A DNA stretch of 27,851 nt from an uncultured Oscillospiraceae bacterium (GTDB lineage Bacteria; Bacillota; Clostridia; Oscillospirales; Oscillospiraceae): positions 1 to 27,851 of the forward strand of contig CAAEDD010000055.1 of the NCBI GenBank assembly GCA_900754515.1, written 5' to 3'. Under the pieces are notes generated by a model. It saw only the letters and a list, made by a program, of their open reading frames with translations. It made no database searches and was not told where the DNA came from. Made by a program: the position numbers and the translations under genes. The stretch's first letter is position 1. Each line of letters opens with the position of its first letter. Positions 7,985 through 15,186 of this stretch are shown one piece after another.

Positions 7985-9414
7985 ACGAGAGCAGAAAACC
8001 AAATGTACTTATGATTCTCACGGATGACCAGGGTTACTGGTCTCTGGGATGCTATGGCAATAAGGAAATACATACGCCGCAGCTGGACACCCTTGCGGAA
8101 AATGGTATGCGGTTTACCAATTTCTTTTGCACATCACCGGTATGTTCACCTGCCAGAGCTTCAATTCTTACCGGGCTTATCCCTTCGCGCCACGGCGTAC
8201 AGGACTGGATAAAGGGTGGAAACCTGAGGGAGGATGGCATTGACTATCTTGAGGGAATAGAAGCGTATACCGATGTTCTGGCCAGAAACGGCTATGACTG
8301 CTGGCTGTCCGGTAAATGGCATTTGGGCAACAGCTTTGTGCCTCAAAAAAGCTTTTCCCACTGGTATGTGCATCAGAAGGGGTCTGGAGACTATTTCTAT
8401 GCTCCCATGGTAAGAGATGGAAAAGCGGTCAATGAACCGGGGTATATAACAGATCTTATTACTGATGATGCAATAGAGTGTATCAGAAATTCAAAAGGGG
8501 ACAGGCCATTCTATCTGAGTGTCCATTATACAGCACCCCATAACCCCTGGGATAAAAAGCAATATCCGGATAAGTACAGAAAGATGTATGAAAATGCGTC
8601 ATTCTCAGATGTGCCTCAGGAAAAAGCTCACCCCCAGGCCACCTATGTATATTCTCCCGAGGACGCCAGAGAATCTCTTATAGGCTACTATGCCGCCGTT
8701 ACCGGTGTTGATGATAATGTAGGCAGGCTTATAAAAGCTCTGGAAGAAAAGGGGCAGCTTGAAAATACCCTTATTATCTTCACCAGTGACAACGGCTTTA
8801 TGTGCGGGCAGCATGGTATATGGGGCAAAGGCAACGGCACCTTTAACCTGAATATGTATGACTATGCGGTAAAAGTTCCGGCGATTATTTATCATAAGGG
8901 CACAATATCCCCTGCGGTGTCCGATACCATGCTTAACCATTACGATCTTTTTGATACTATTCTCGAGTATTGCGGGATAGAGCCGGAGAAAAATGAAAAG
9001 CGGCCGGGGAAGAGCTTTTCCGGATTGCTTCTTGGTGAGGCGCGGGAAGACGACAGCGAGGTCGTTGTACTAAGCGAGTATGGACCATGCCGGATGATAA
9101 GAACCAGAGAATGGAAATATGTCCACAGGTATCCCTTTGGTGAGCACGAACTGTATGATCTTTCAGCAGATCCGGAAGAAAAGGAGAACCTGTATGGGCG
9201 AGCGGAATATGAGTCTACAGTTGAGCATCTGAGGCAAAAGCTTTATGAGTGGTTTACAAAGTATGCAGATCCAGGGCTTGATGCCTCAAGAGAACCGGTG
9301 CGTGGAAATGGTCAGCTTTGCAGGAGCGGTATTTATGCCAAGGGGAAAATTGCCTTTGATCAGAACAGGAAAAGGCATACGGACCCGGACGGAGACCCCG
9401 GCAGAAACGGATGA
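7978..9414 (+). CDS. Cytoplasmic type I (formylglycine) sulfatase
   Basis: This 478-residue sulfatase hydrolyses a sulfate ester. The signature C-S-P-A-R is at Cys56-Arg60 within CSPARASILTG; Cys56 would be converted to formylglycine. Metal and active-site residues of the alkaline phosphatase superfamily are visible: TDDQG (Asp16, Asp17), SGKWHLG (Lys113, His115), His188 in APHNP, Asp271-Asn272 in TSDNG, His279 and Lys284. There is no signal peptide, since the protein starts MVNESRKPNVLMILTDDQ, so it should act inside the cell on an imported substrate. The ATG at 7978 follows GAAGGAG, and a longer in-frame start at 7948 lies inside dgoD. The stop overlaps a possible start of the aldolase gene. 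The matching maturase is encoded at 12244-13350. The sulfated substrate is unknown; a sugar acid is inferred from the operon. Confidence 0.93.
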   Translation: MVNESRKPNVLMILTDDQGYWSLGCYGNKEIHTPQLDTLAENGMRFTNFFCTSPVCSPARASILTGLIPSRHGVQDWIKGGNLREDGIDYLEGIEAYTDVLARNGYDCWLSGKWHLGNSFVPQKSFSHWYVHQKGSGDYFYAPMVRDGKAVNEPGYITDLITDDAIECIRNSKGDRPFYLSVHYTAPHNPWDKKQYPDKYRKMYENASFSDVPQEKAHPQATYVYSPEDARESLIGYYAAVTGVDDNVGRLIKALEEKGQLENTLIIFTSDNGFMCGQHGIWGKGNGTFNLNMYDYAVKVPAIIYHKGTISPAVSDTMLNHYDLFDTILEYCGIEPEKNEKRPGKSFSGLLLGEAREDDSEVVVLSEYGPCRMIRTREWKYVHRYPFGEHELYDLSADPEEKENLYGRAEYESTVEHLRQKLYEWFTKYADPGLDASREPVRGNGQLCRSGIYAKGKIAFDQNRKRHTDPDGDPGRNG

Positions 9415-9437
9415 GTCTGAAAGGAAAACCAGATAAA

Positions 9438-10091
9438 ATGAACAAAAACGAGTTAATTGAAAAAATTAAAGAAGAAAAGCTCATTGCGATTGTGCGCGGA
9501 ATTGAGGCGGACAAATGCCTCAAAGTGGCAGATGCTCTTTATGAAGGCGGATTCAGACTGATTGAAATAACCTTTGACCAGAGAAAGCCTGAGACATGGG
9601 CAATGACCGCAGAAGCGATAACCGAGATTAAGAAAAAGTACATTGGAAAGATGAACGTAGGAGCGGGCACTGTGGTCTCTCCGGACTTGGTGGATATAGC
9701 TGCCGCTGCCGGAGCAGAATATATGATTTCTCCTGATGTCAATACGGCAGTTATACACCGTACAATTGAGCTGGGACTTGTCTCTATGCCTGGAGCGTTG
9801 ACCCCAACGGAGATTATGACCGCTTATAATGCCGGTGCTGACTTTGTTAAGCTGTTTCCCATTGCCAATATGGGGCTGAGCTACCTTAAGGCCATACGAG
9901 CTCCTATAAGTCATATACCTATGCTTGCGGTGGGCGGTGTTAATGAAGATAATCTTAAAGACTTTCTCAATGCGGGCTGCTGCGGCGCAGGTATTGGCGG
10001 CAATCTTGTAAATAAACAGTGGATTGCTGACGGTGAATATCACAAGATCACTCAGGTGGCAAGTAAAATGGTGCAGATAGTGAAAGCCTGA
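9438..10091 (+). CDS. eda: 2-keto-3-deoxy-6-phospho(glu/galact)onate aldolase (KDPG aldolase family)
   Basis: This class I aldolase splits KDPG or its galacto epimer KDPGal into pyruvate and glyceraldehyde 3-phosphate. With the ATG at 9438 it has 217 residues, normal for Eda/DgoA. Features are EKLIAIVRG near the N-terminus, IEITF with catalytic Glu43, GAGTVVSP, SPDVN, MPGALTPTE and DFVKLFPI with the Schiff-base Lys138, then AVGGVN and GIGGNLV near the C-terminus. An alternative ATG at 9411 overlaps the sulfatase stop (ATGA) and would add nine residues; 9438 is preferred because the family usually starts close to this point and AAAGGAAA lies upstream. The KDG kinase gene follows 18 bases later. 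Sequence alone does not tell KDPG from KDPGal preference. Confidence 0.92.
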   Translation: MNKNELIEKIKEEKLIAIVRGIEADKCLKVADALYEGGFRLIEITFDQRKPETWAMTAEAITEIKKKYIGKMNVGAGTVVSPDLVDIAAAAGAEYMISPDVNTAVIHRTIELGLVSMPGALTPTEIMTAYNAGADFVKLFPIANMGLSYLKAIRAPISHIPMLAVGGVNEDNLKDFLNAGCCGAGIGGNLVNKQWIADGEYHKITQVASKMVQIVKA

Positions 10092-10109
10092 AAAGCGGAA
10101 AGGAGAAAT

Positions 10110-11129
10110 ATGAAAGTTATCACATTCGGTGAAATCATGATGCGCCTGAACCCGGAGGGGTACCGCAGATTTGTACAGTGTGACAGCTTTGAGGCCAGCT
10201 ATGCCGGCGGAGAAGCTAATGTTGCGGTTTCGCTTGCGGCATATGGACTTGATTCCGCTTATGTAACAAAGGTTCCCGCCCATGAAATAGGACAGTGCGC
10301 AGTCAATGAACTTCGTCGTTACGGCGTGGATACATCTCTTATTGTCCGCGGCGGTGAAAGGCTGGGCATATATTTTGTGGAGAAGGGTGCTTCTCAGCGT
10401 GCCTCCAAGGTAATTTATGACAGAGCCAACTCAGCCATTGCATTGGCAAAACCGGAGGATTTTAATTGGAATGAAATCTTTTCCGGAGCGGACTGGTTCC
10501 ATTTCACAGGTATAACTCCGGCCCTGGGAGGCGATATGCCTCAGGTGTGCCTGGAGGCTTGCCAGACTGCAAAGGCTATGGGCATAAAAATAAGCTGTGA
10601 CCTTAACTACAGAAAGAAGCTTTGGACTCGGGAGCAGGCAAATGAGTGCATGAGCAAATTGATGCCTTATGTAGATGTTTGTATTGCCAATGAAGAAGAC
10701 GCTAAGGATGTCTTTGGGATTGAAGCTGCCGACACAGATATTGACAGCGGCAAGCTCAGCCGTGACGGATACATCAGCGTTGCACGCCAGCTTACGGAAA
10801 AGTTTGGCTTTGATAAGGTGGCCATAACTTTGCGCGGCAGCATTTCTGCCAGCGACAATGATTGGTCTGGTATGCTCTACAGTGATGGAAAAGCCTATTT
10901 TTCACCAACTTATCATGTACATATTGTTGACAGAGTTGGAGGAGGCGACAGTTTTGGCGGGGGACTGATCTATTCTCTTATCAATGGATATGACGGGCAG
11001 AAGGCCATTGATTTTGCTGTTGCTGCATCCTGCCTCAAACATAGTATTGAGCATGATTTCAACCTGGTATCCGTTGCAGAGGTGGAAAATCTTGCAGCGG
11101 GAAACGCCTCGGGAAGAGTGCAGAGATAA
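10110..11129 (+). CDS. kdgK: 2-keto-3-deoxygluconate kinase, PfkB family
   Basis: This 339-residue ribokinase-family enzyme phosphorylates 2-keto-3-deoxygluconate (or galactonate) at C6, making the substrate of the adjacent aldolase. It starts MKVITFGEIMMRLNP and has the PfkB N-terminal glycine motif YAGGEANVAVSLAAYG. It also has SCDLNYRKKLW, the Asn-Glu-Glu segment of the KdgK group (CIANEEDAKDVFG), and the anion hole with catalytic Asp in DRVGGGDSFGGGLIYSL. The start is set by AAAGGAG 6 bases upstream. Because it needs a free C6 hydroxyl, any sulfate at C6 of the incoming sugar acid must be removed first, which fits the sulfatase two genes upstream. It is the last gene before a structured RNA and terminator. 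Confidence 0.93.
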   Translation: MKVITFGEIMMRLNPEGYRRFVQCDSFEASYAGGEANVAVSLAAYGLDSAYVTKVPAHEIGQCAVNELRRYGVDTSLIVRGGERLGIYFVEKGASQRASKVIYDRANSAIALAKPEDFNWNEIFSGADWFHFTGITPALGGDMPQVCLEACQTAKAMGIKISCDLNYRKKLWTREQANECMSKLMPYVDVCIANEEDAKDVFGIEAADTDIDSGKLSRDGYISVARQLTEKFGFDKVAITLRGSISASDNDWSGMLYSDGKAYFSPTYHVHIVDRVGGGDSFGGGLIYSLINGYDGQKAIDFAVAASCLKHSIEHDFNLVSVAEVENLAAGNASGRVQR

Positions 11130-11137
11130 CTATTTAA

Positions 11138-11266
11138 TGCCTGGAAACTTTAGCCTTTTACTGTGGAAACAGGCAAGTAGGTCGCATGAGTAAAGGCCGG
11201 GAAATAGCTGCCCAAGGGAGCATGTGTTTTTCACACATGCATTCCCGAGGGGGTCCCGGCTTTTTT
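11138..11266 (+). terminator. Structured RNA element with possible pseudoknot ending in an intrinsic terminator
   Basis: The last part is a large terminator. GCCGGGA (11196-11202) pairs with TCCCGGC (11254-11260), followed by TTTTTT (11261-11266). Inside, CCCAAGGGA (11211-11219) faces TCCCGAGGG (11243-11251), giving tandem purine mismatches, capped by a perfect 8-bp hairpin (11220-11227 with 11233-11240). Upstream, TGCCTG (11138-11143) pairs with CAGGCA (11170-11175), and its loop segment GCCTTTTACT (11153-11162) is complementary, with one bulged T, to AGTAAAGGC (11189-11197). That would form a pseudoknot sharing two bases with the terminator's left arm. A plain terminator for the kdgK operon is certain enough; a switch controlling the downstream exporter and maturase genes is a hypothesis. 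I could not match it to a known riboswitch class. Confidence 0.7.
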
Positions 11267-11433
11267 ATGCCCTCGTAATCATAACTTTGAGCATTTTTGC
11301 TTATTGCAGCAGGTGATGCATTTCACAATCCGGCTGATTACTGAAGAGGCTTGGCATATTGGAAGGGTGCTGCTTTTATAAGCTGCAGTTTGATAAAACG
11401 GGGCAGTTGAGGAAGAAAGAAAAATAGTATATA
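11267..11433. other. Intergenic stretch before the TSUP gene, no clear element
   Basis: This stretch completes the gap of about 300 bases between kdgK and the exporter gene. I see no coding frame. A poor promoter candidate is TTGGCA (11351-11356) with TTTATA (11375-11380) at 18-bp spacing. No convincing Shine-Dalgarno site precedes the exporter start; the best is AGGAAG about 17 bases away. Confidence 0.4.
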
Positions 11434-12219
11434 ATGACATATATAATTTTAATTTTGATTAGCTTCTCGGCCTCGGTTATCGGCAGCATCTGCGGTATAG
11501 GCGGCGGAGTGATTATAAAGCCGGTAATGGACTCCTTCCAGATCTTTTCGGTAAGCACAGTCAGCTTCCTGTCCGGCTGCATAGTGCTGTCCATGGCTGC
11601 GTATTCAGTTGTCTGTTCGAGACTTTCAGGCAGCTGCAGTATAGACAGCAAAAGAAGCGGTTGGCTTGGACTTGGAGCAGCGGTGGGCGGTATAGCAGGT
11701 AAACAGCTGTTTGAGATAATAGCAGAATTCACGGCCGGGTCAGAACGTATTGGTGCAGTGCAGGCAGCCGTGCTCTTTGCAATAACGTTTGCCACTATTA
11801 TCTATACACTGAACAAGGAAAAGATTCGTTCCAAAAAAACAGAGAGTCCGGCTTTATGCTGCCTTATAGGCCTGGGACTTGGAATGATGTCTGCATTTTT
11901 AGGTATAGGCGGAGGACCAATAAACCTTGTGGTCTTGTATTTTTTCTTTTCCATGGATACCAAAACTGCAGCACAGAATTCACTGTATATCATACTTATT
12001 TCCCAATTTGTAAGCCTGCTGGCCACGGTTGCTTCAGGTGAAATACCGAAAATTCCCCTATGGTTGTTTATGGCAATGGTTTGCAGCGGTATTTTTGGGG
12101 GCGCAGTGGGAAGAAGCATAAACAAACAAATCAGCGCCAAAAATGTAAACAGGCTGTTTATCGGCTTGCTCTGCGTTATTATGCTGGTATGCTGTTATAA
12201 TTTCAGCCAGTTTATCTGA
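11434..12219 (+). CDS. TauE/SafE (TSUP) family anion exporter
   Basis: This 261-residue integral membrane protein belongs to the TSUP family, whose members export sulfite, sulfoacetate and other sulfur-containing anions. About eight hydrophobic segments are visible in two halves. Each half carries the family glycine motif: ICGIGGGVIIKPVMD near residue 21 and FLGIGGGPINLVVLYF near residue 153, the latter followed by TKTAAQNSL. A charged central loop (NKEKIRSKKTES) separates the halves. It lies between the sulfatase operon and the sulfatase maturase gene, 24 bases before the latter, so export of sulfate released from the substrate, or of an organosulfur by-product, is a reasonable inference. 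No clear ribosome binding site was found for the ATG at 11434. Confidence 0.87.
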   Translation: MTYIILILISFSASVIGSICGIGGGVIIKPVMDSFQIFSVSTVSFLSGCIVLSMAAYSVVCSRLSGSCSIDSKRSGWLGLGAAVGGIAGKQLFEIIAEFTAGSERIGAVQAAVLFAITFATIIYTLNKEKIRSKKTESPALCCLIGLGLGMMSAFLGIGGGPINLVVLYFFFSMDTKTAAQNSLYIILISQFVSLLATVASGEIPKIPLWLFMAMVCSGIFGGAVGRSINKQISAKNVNRLFIGLLCVIMLVCCYNFSQFI

Positions 12220-12243
12220 TCCATTTTTCCAGAGGAGAAAACA

Positions 12244-13350
12244 ATGCCGCCGCTTTCACTTATGATAAAGCCTGTTTCAAGTCAATGTACCATGCGTTGC
12301 CGTTATTGCTTTTATGCAGATGTGGCTGCCAACAGAAATCAGGCAGACAAAGGTAAAATGAGCCTGGAGACACTGGAGAATCTTGTACGTCGTGCGATGG
12401 CCTATGCAGAAGGATATGTATCGTTCGTATTTCAGGGCGGAGAACCGACTCTTGCAGGCCTTGAATTTTACCGGGAGTTAATAAGGCTGGAGAAAAAGTA
12501 CGGGAGAAGTGGTCTTGAAATACAAAATTCCATTCAAACAAATGGATACCGAATAAATGACGAGCTCCTTAAGTTCCTGGTTCAGGAGAATTTCCTGATA
12601 GGAGTTTCATTAGACGGTACTCAGGAGCTTCATGATAAATTGCGTCTGGATGTCCACGGCCAAGGGACATACGATGAAATCACTAAAACATTGGATCGGC
12701 TGGTAGAACTTAAAGCGAAGTTCAATATTTTGACTGTAGTCAACGGCTATGTTGCGAAAAATGGGCCGGAATGCTTTAAGCTGTTGTCCAAGTATGGATA
12801 TCTGCAATTTGTGCCTTGCATCGATCCATTTGACGGGGAGAGCCAAGATTACTCACTGAATGCGGTGGATTACGGCAAATTTTTAAAAGACACCTTCGAT
12901 CTGTATTATAGGTGCATCAAAAAGGGAACTCCGGTGAGCGTTAGAAATTTTGATAACTATATAGGCATACTGCTAGGCAGACAGCCGGAAAACTGCGGTA
13001 TGTGCGGACGCTGCGGACACTACTTTTTGATTGAGGCCAACGGAGAAGTGTATCCCTGTGATTTTTATGTACTGGACGAGTGGTGCATGGGCAATATAAA
13101 CAGCAGTTCTTTTTTCCGCCTTGAGGCTATGGGTAAAGGAGAAAGCTTCCGCAAACTTTCGTACTACGTTTCTCCGGAATGTAAAAACTGCCAATGGTAT
13201 AATCTTTGCCGAGGAGGGTGCCGAAGAGATAGAGAGCCGTTTGAAAACGGATTGCCGGGACTTAATAAATGGTGCAGCAGCTATAAGGCCATGTTTGAAT
13301 ATTCCTATTCCCGCATGTGTGAAATTGCACGGCTAATTCGCGGTACCTAA
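12244..13350 (+). CDS. Anaerobic sulfatase-maturating enzyme (anSME), radical SAM/SPASM
   Basis: This enzyme oxidises the active-site Cys or Ser of sulfatases to formylglycine without oxygen, using S-adenosylmethionine. The 368-residue protein closely resembles the Clostridium perfringens enzyme as I remember it. It has MPPLSLMIKP at the start, the radical SAM cysteines Cys15, Cys19 and Cys22 (CX3CX2C), FQGGEPTLAGLEFY, IQTNG and SLDG. The SPASM auxiliary-cluster cysteines are 251, 254, 257, 272, 313, 316, 322, 326 and 344. YPCDFYVLD holds Asp273, which matches the proposed catalytic base. AGAGGAG lies 7 bases before the ATG. Its only visible client is the CSPAR sulfatase at 7978-9414. This pairing strongly indicates that the sulfatase is active in an anaerobe. 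Confidence 0.95.
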   Translation: MPPLSLMIKPVSSQCTMRCRYCFYADVAANRNQADKGKMSLETLENLVRRAMAYAEGYVSFVFQGGEPTLAGLEFYRELIRLEKKYGRSGLEIQNSIQTNGYRINDELLKFLVQENFLIGVSLDGTQELHDKLRLDVHGQGTYDEITKTLDRLVELKAKFNILTVVNGYVAKNGPECFKLLSKYGYLQFVPCIDPFDGESQDYSLNAVDYGKFLKDTFDLYYRCIKKGTPVSVRNFDNYIGILLGRQPENCGMCGRCGHYFLIEANGEVYPCDFYVLDEWCMGNINSSSFFRLEAMGKGESFRKLSYYVSPECKNCQWYNLCRGGCRRDREPFENGLPGLNKWCSSYKAMFEYSYSRMCEIARLIRGT

Positions 13351-13620
13351 GAACCTCCCCTTGACCAAAAGTTACAGCGTAATAGCGTAATTTAAAATAA
13401 GTGTATTTTTAAGCAATTGTTTTATTACGGCTCAGAGCTCTGTCACGGCGGCTTTCACAAACAATGGAAATTACATTTACGGCGGGATCATTCCCATACA
13501 GGGGATAACAGCCGGTGGATGGTTCTGTGATGTATATCCTTGCCGGGAGCATCAGGCGGAGCGGTGCTGCTCAAAAAACGTATCAGTTGCAGAAACAAAT
13601 AAATGCAAGATAGACTAACT
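13351..13620. other. Intergenic region with an open but startless frame
   Basis: This region between the anSME gene and a convergent hairpin has no supportable gene. A + frame is open from about 13391 to 13618 with reasonable codon content (segments such as NNGNYIYGGIIPIQGITAGGWF), but it has no ATG, GTG or TTG in a useful position and no Shine-Dalgarno site. It could be a decayed gene fragment or chance. Confidence 0.3.
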
Positions 13621-13675
13621 AAAAAATGACTATAAGAATGACGCCGGCATCAGTCCCGGCGTCATTCTTATAGTC
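13621..13675 (-). terminator. 20-bp perfect hairpin, terminator of the minus-strand gene
   Basis: Arms 13628-13647 and 13656-13675 are perfectly complementary over 20 bp with an 8-base loop. On the minus strand it is followed by TTTTTT (complement of 13621-13626), so it is a strong intrinsic terminator for the gene at 13731-15056. On the + strand no T-run follows, but the hairpin may also stop transcripts from the anSME gene. Confidence 0.85.
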
Positions 13676-13730
13676 TGGGTAATTTGGCAAAGCCCTGCGC
13701 CTAATAAACAAAGGCATAGAGAAAAAGCTG

Positions 13731-15056
13731 TCAGTCCCATTTGTCTTCGTCACCGGGCTTGAGAGTGACAAAGGAATAGATGTCCGGATTGCATGGACTG
13801 GAACGGTCGTTCACGGCCCAGTCTACAACGCCCATACCCATGGCGTCCAGAGAGATGCGCACATGGTCGTCAAAATAGCAGCCAACCATGGTGACTTTGT
13901 TGCCTGTGTTCACCATACGGCATATGCCTTCCCGATTCATGCCTACCCATGGACTTTCAAAGAGATAAAATTCCGTGCCCAGCTCTGCTGTTTTAAGGCA
14001 CTGGTCCTCGGTAAGCAGCAGACCAGACTCCATCCAGTCAGAGCCCGCATCCAAAGACAGAACACAGTCAGTCCTCAGGGCGTAGTCGGCCCAGGCACAA
14101 ACTACGCTGTGCATTGCGGGATAAGCTCCCAGACTGGAGCCGGCCGTTACAACGTCCCGGGGGAAAACACCACACTCAGCCGCGGCTCTATCCAGAATCT
14201 CCACTGCCTGGCCGGTTTTTTCCTCCATATTGTCTATGCCGTTGCGGCGCATAAAGACTGCCAGAGTATTGGGGGAGGGGTTCATCATGTAGTAAAGCAG
14301 GTAGTCCACCGACATCTCCTCGTCCCGCCCTCCGGGATAATAAATAAAAAAGCGGGTGTTGCTGTTCAATTCCTCCGGCACAACGATATATGCTGTATCG
14401 CAGATATAGACATTGTCCAGTTTTTCTCTGAAGTAGCGGTTTGCTTCTGTGAGCAGCTGCTCCTCCTCCGGTGCCTCACTCCAGGCCATAATGCTTTCGC
14501 TTCGTTTGGCAAGAAGATCACTGCCCTTGTATGTTCCCAGCTTTCCCCAAATTTCATAGGCGGCTTCCATCTCGAAATCGGAGGCTAAGTCCTCTGCCTG
14601 GGAGTAGAGCACTGCGTTCAGCTGTTCCAGAACGTCCAGACAGTAAGGGTGTTGACCCAATTTTGCAAAAGCACTTCGGCAAAGCAGCAGCCTCTCCCTG
14701 TCTCCGGAGGACATGGCTGACTGCCAATCACAGGCAGCCAGAAAATCCAGGGAGTCCCTGTAGTTGGAAATAGAAGAAAAAAGCCGGCTGGCCCCATCCA
14801 AATCTCCGGACTGCATAAGCTCAAGGGCCTGCTGATAGGTTTCCTCAGACTGGAGGGCTGCACAGTCTGCGGCGGCCTGGTCGTCGCCCAGACGCTCATA
14901 GATGAGCTTAGCCTGCTCATGCTCTCCCGCATCCGCAAGAGCCTGAGCCTTGCTGCGCAGACTGCCACCGATGCAGATACGGCATATTTGCACGGTGGCG
15001 CCAACAAATGTCAGCGCCGCCAGAATGCATAGTATAATTGCCGCTCTTCGCTTCAT
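13731..15056 (-). CDS. Membrane-anchored helical-repeat protein with alpha/beta-hydrolase-like domain
   Basis: I do not recognise this 441-residue protein by name. An N-terminal uncleaved anchor (about residues 4-27, after MKRR) is followed by a helical, TPR-like region at about 35-215, with repeats such as AGEHEQAKLIYERLGD and SGDLDGASRLFSSISNYRDS. The C-terminal domain (about 220-425) looks like an alpha/beta hydrolase: FFIYYPGGRDEE, then a GxSxG nucleophile elbow at 306-310 (GSSLG, Ser308), LSLDAGSD (Asp336) and FDDHVRI (His398) as a possible triad. The start at 15056 is chosen because AGGAG sits 8 bases upstream; a GTG at 15077 is less likely. A promoter is readable at 15115-15143 and a strong terminator follows the gene, so it is monocistronic. 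The active site should face outward. The substrate is unknown. Confidence 0.75.
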   Translation of the reverse strand: MKRRAAIILCILAALTFVGATVQICRICIGGSLRSKAQALADAGEHEQAKLIYERLGDDQAAADCAALQSEETYQQALELMQSGDLDGASRLFSSISNYRDSLDFLAACDWQSAMSSGDRERLLLCRSAFAKLGQHPYCLDVLEQLNAVLYSQAEDLASDFEMEAAYEIWGKLGTYKGSDLLAKRSESIMAWSEAPEEEQLLTEANRYFREKLDNVYICDTAYIVVPEELNSNTRFFIYYPGGRDEEMSVDYLLYYMMNPSPNTLAVFMRRNGIDNMEEKTGQAVEILDRAAAECGVFPRDVVTAGSSLGAYPAMHSVVCAWADYALRTDCVLSLDAGSDWMESGLLLTEDQCLKTAELGTEFYLFESPWVGMNREGICRMVNTGNKVTMVGCYFDDHVRISLDAMGMGVVDWAVNDRSSPCNPDIYSFVTLKPGDEDKWD

Positions 15057-15114
15057 ATGGTCTTCTCCTACCAGCACATGATGTCCGCTTATGGGAATAT
15101 TTCATTGTATTCTA

Positions 15115-15143
15115 AGTGTATTCTATAAAAAATAATCGTTCAA
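15115..15143 (-). promoter_or_regulatory. Sigma-A-type promoter of the helical-repeat hydrolase gene
   Basis: On the minus strand, TTGAAC (15138-15143) and TACACT (15115-15120) are separated by 17 bp. The ATG is about 60 bases downstream. A direct repeat of ATGATGCC lies just upstream at 15146-15161. Confidence 0.55.
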
Positions 15144-15186
15144 TATGATGCCATGATGCCGTACTTCTCTGTTGTGCCTGCTTTTC

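Noticed and set aside
11138..11266. Known riboswitch classes (cobalamin, TPP, c-di-GMP, glycine, SAM, T-box, ZTP, fluoride)
   Set aside because: None of their conserved core strings fits the sequence. A molybdenum-cofactor motif could not be confirmed or excluded by eye, so no class was assigned.
11430..11435. TATAAT at the start codon of the TSUP gene as a promoter -10 element
   Set aside because: It overlaps the ATG, so transcription would begin inside the gene; the only -35-like string is at 15-bp spacing. Probably chance in an A/T-rich stretch.
1..13350. Sulfoglycolytic Entner-Doudoroff pathway (sulfoquinovose)
   Set aside because: An IlvD/Edd dehydratase, a KDPG-type aldolase and a TSUP exporter would fit, but an O-sulfatase with its maturase and a KDG kinase would not be needed, and no sulfoquinovosidase, SQ dehydrogenase or sulfolactaldehyde enzyme is present.
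14531..14773. Small + strand frames opposite the helical-repeat hydrolase gene
   Set aside because: They lie inside a well-formed minus-strand gene with its own promoter, ribosome site and terminator.
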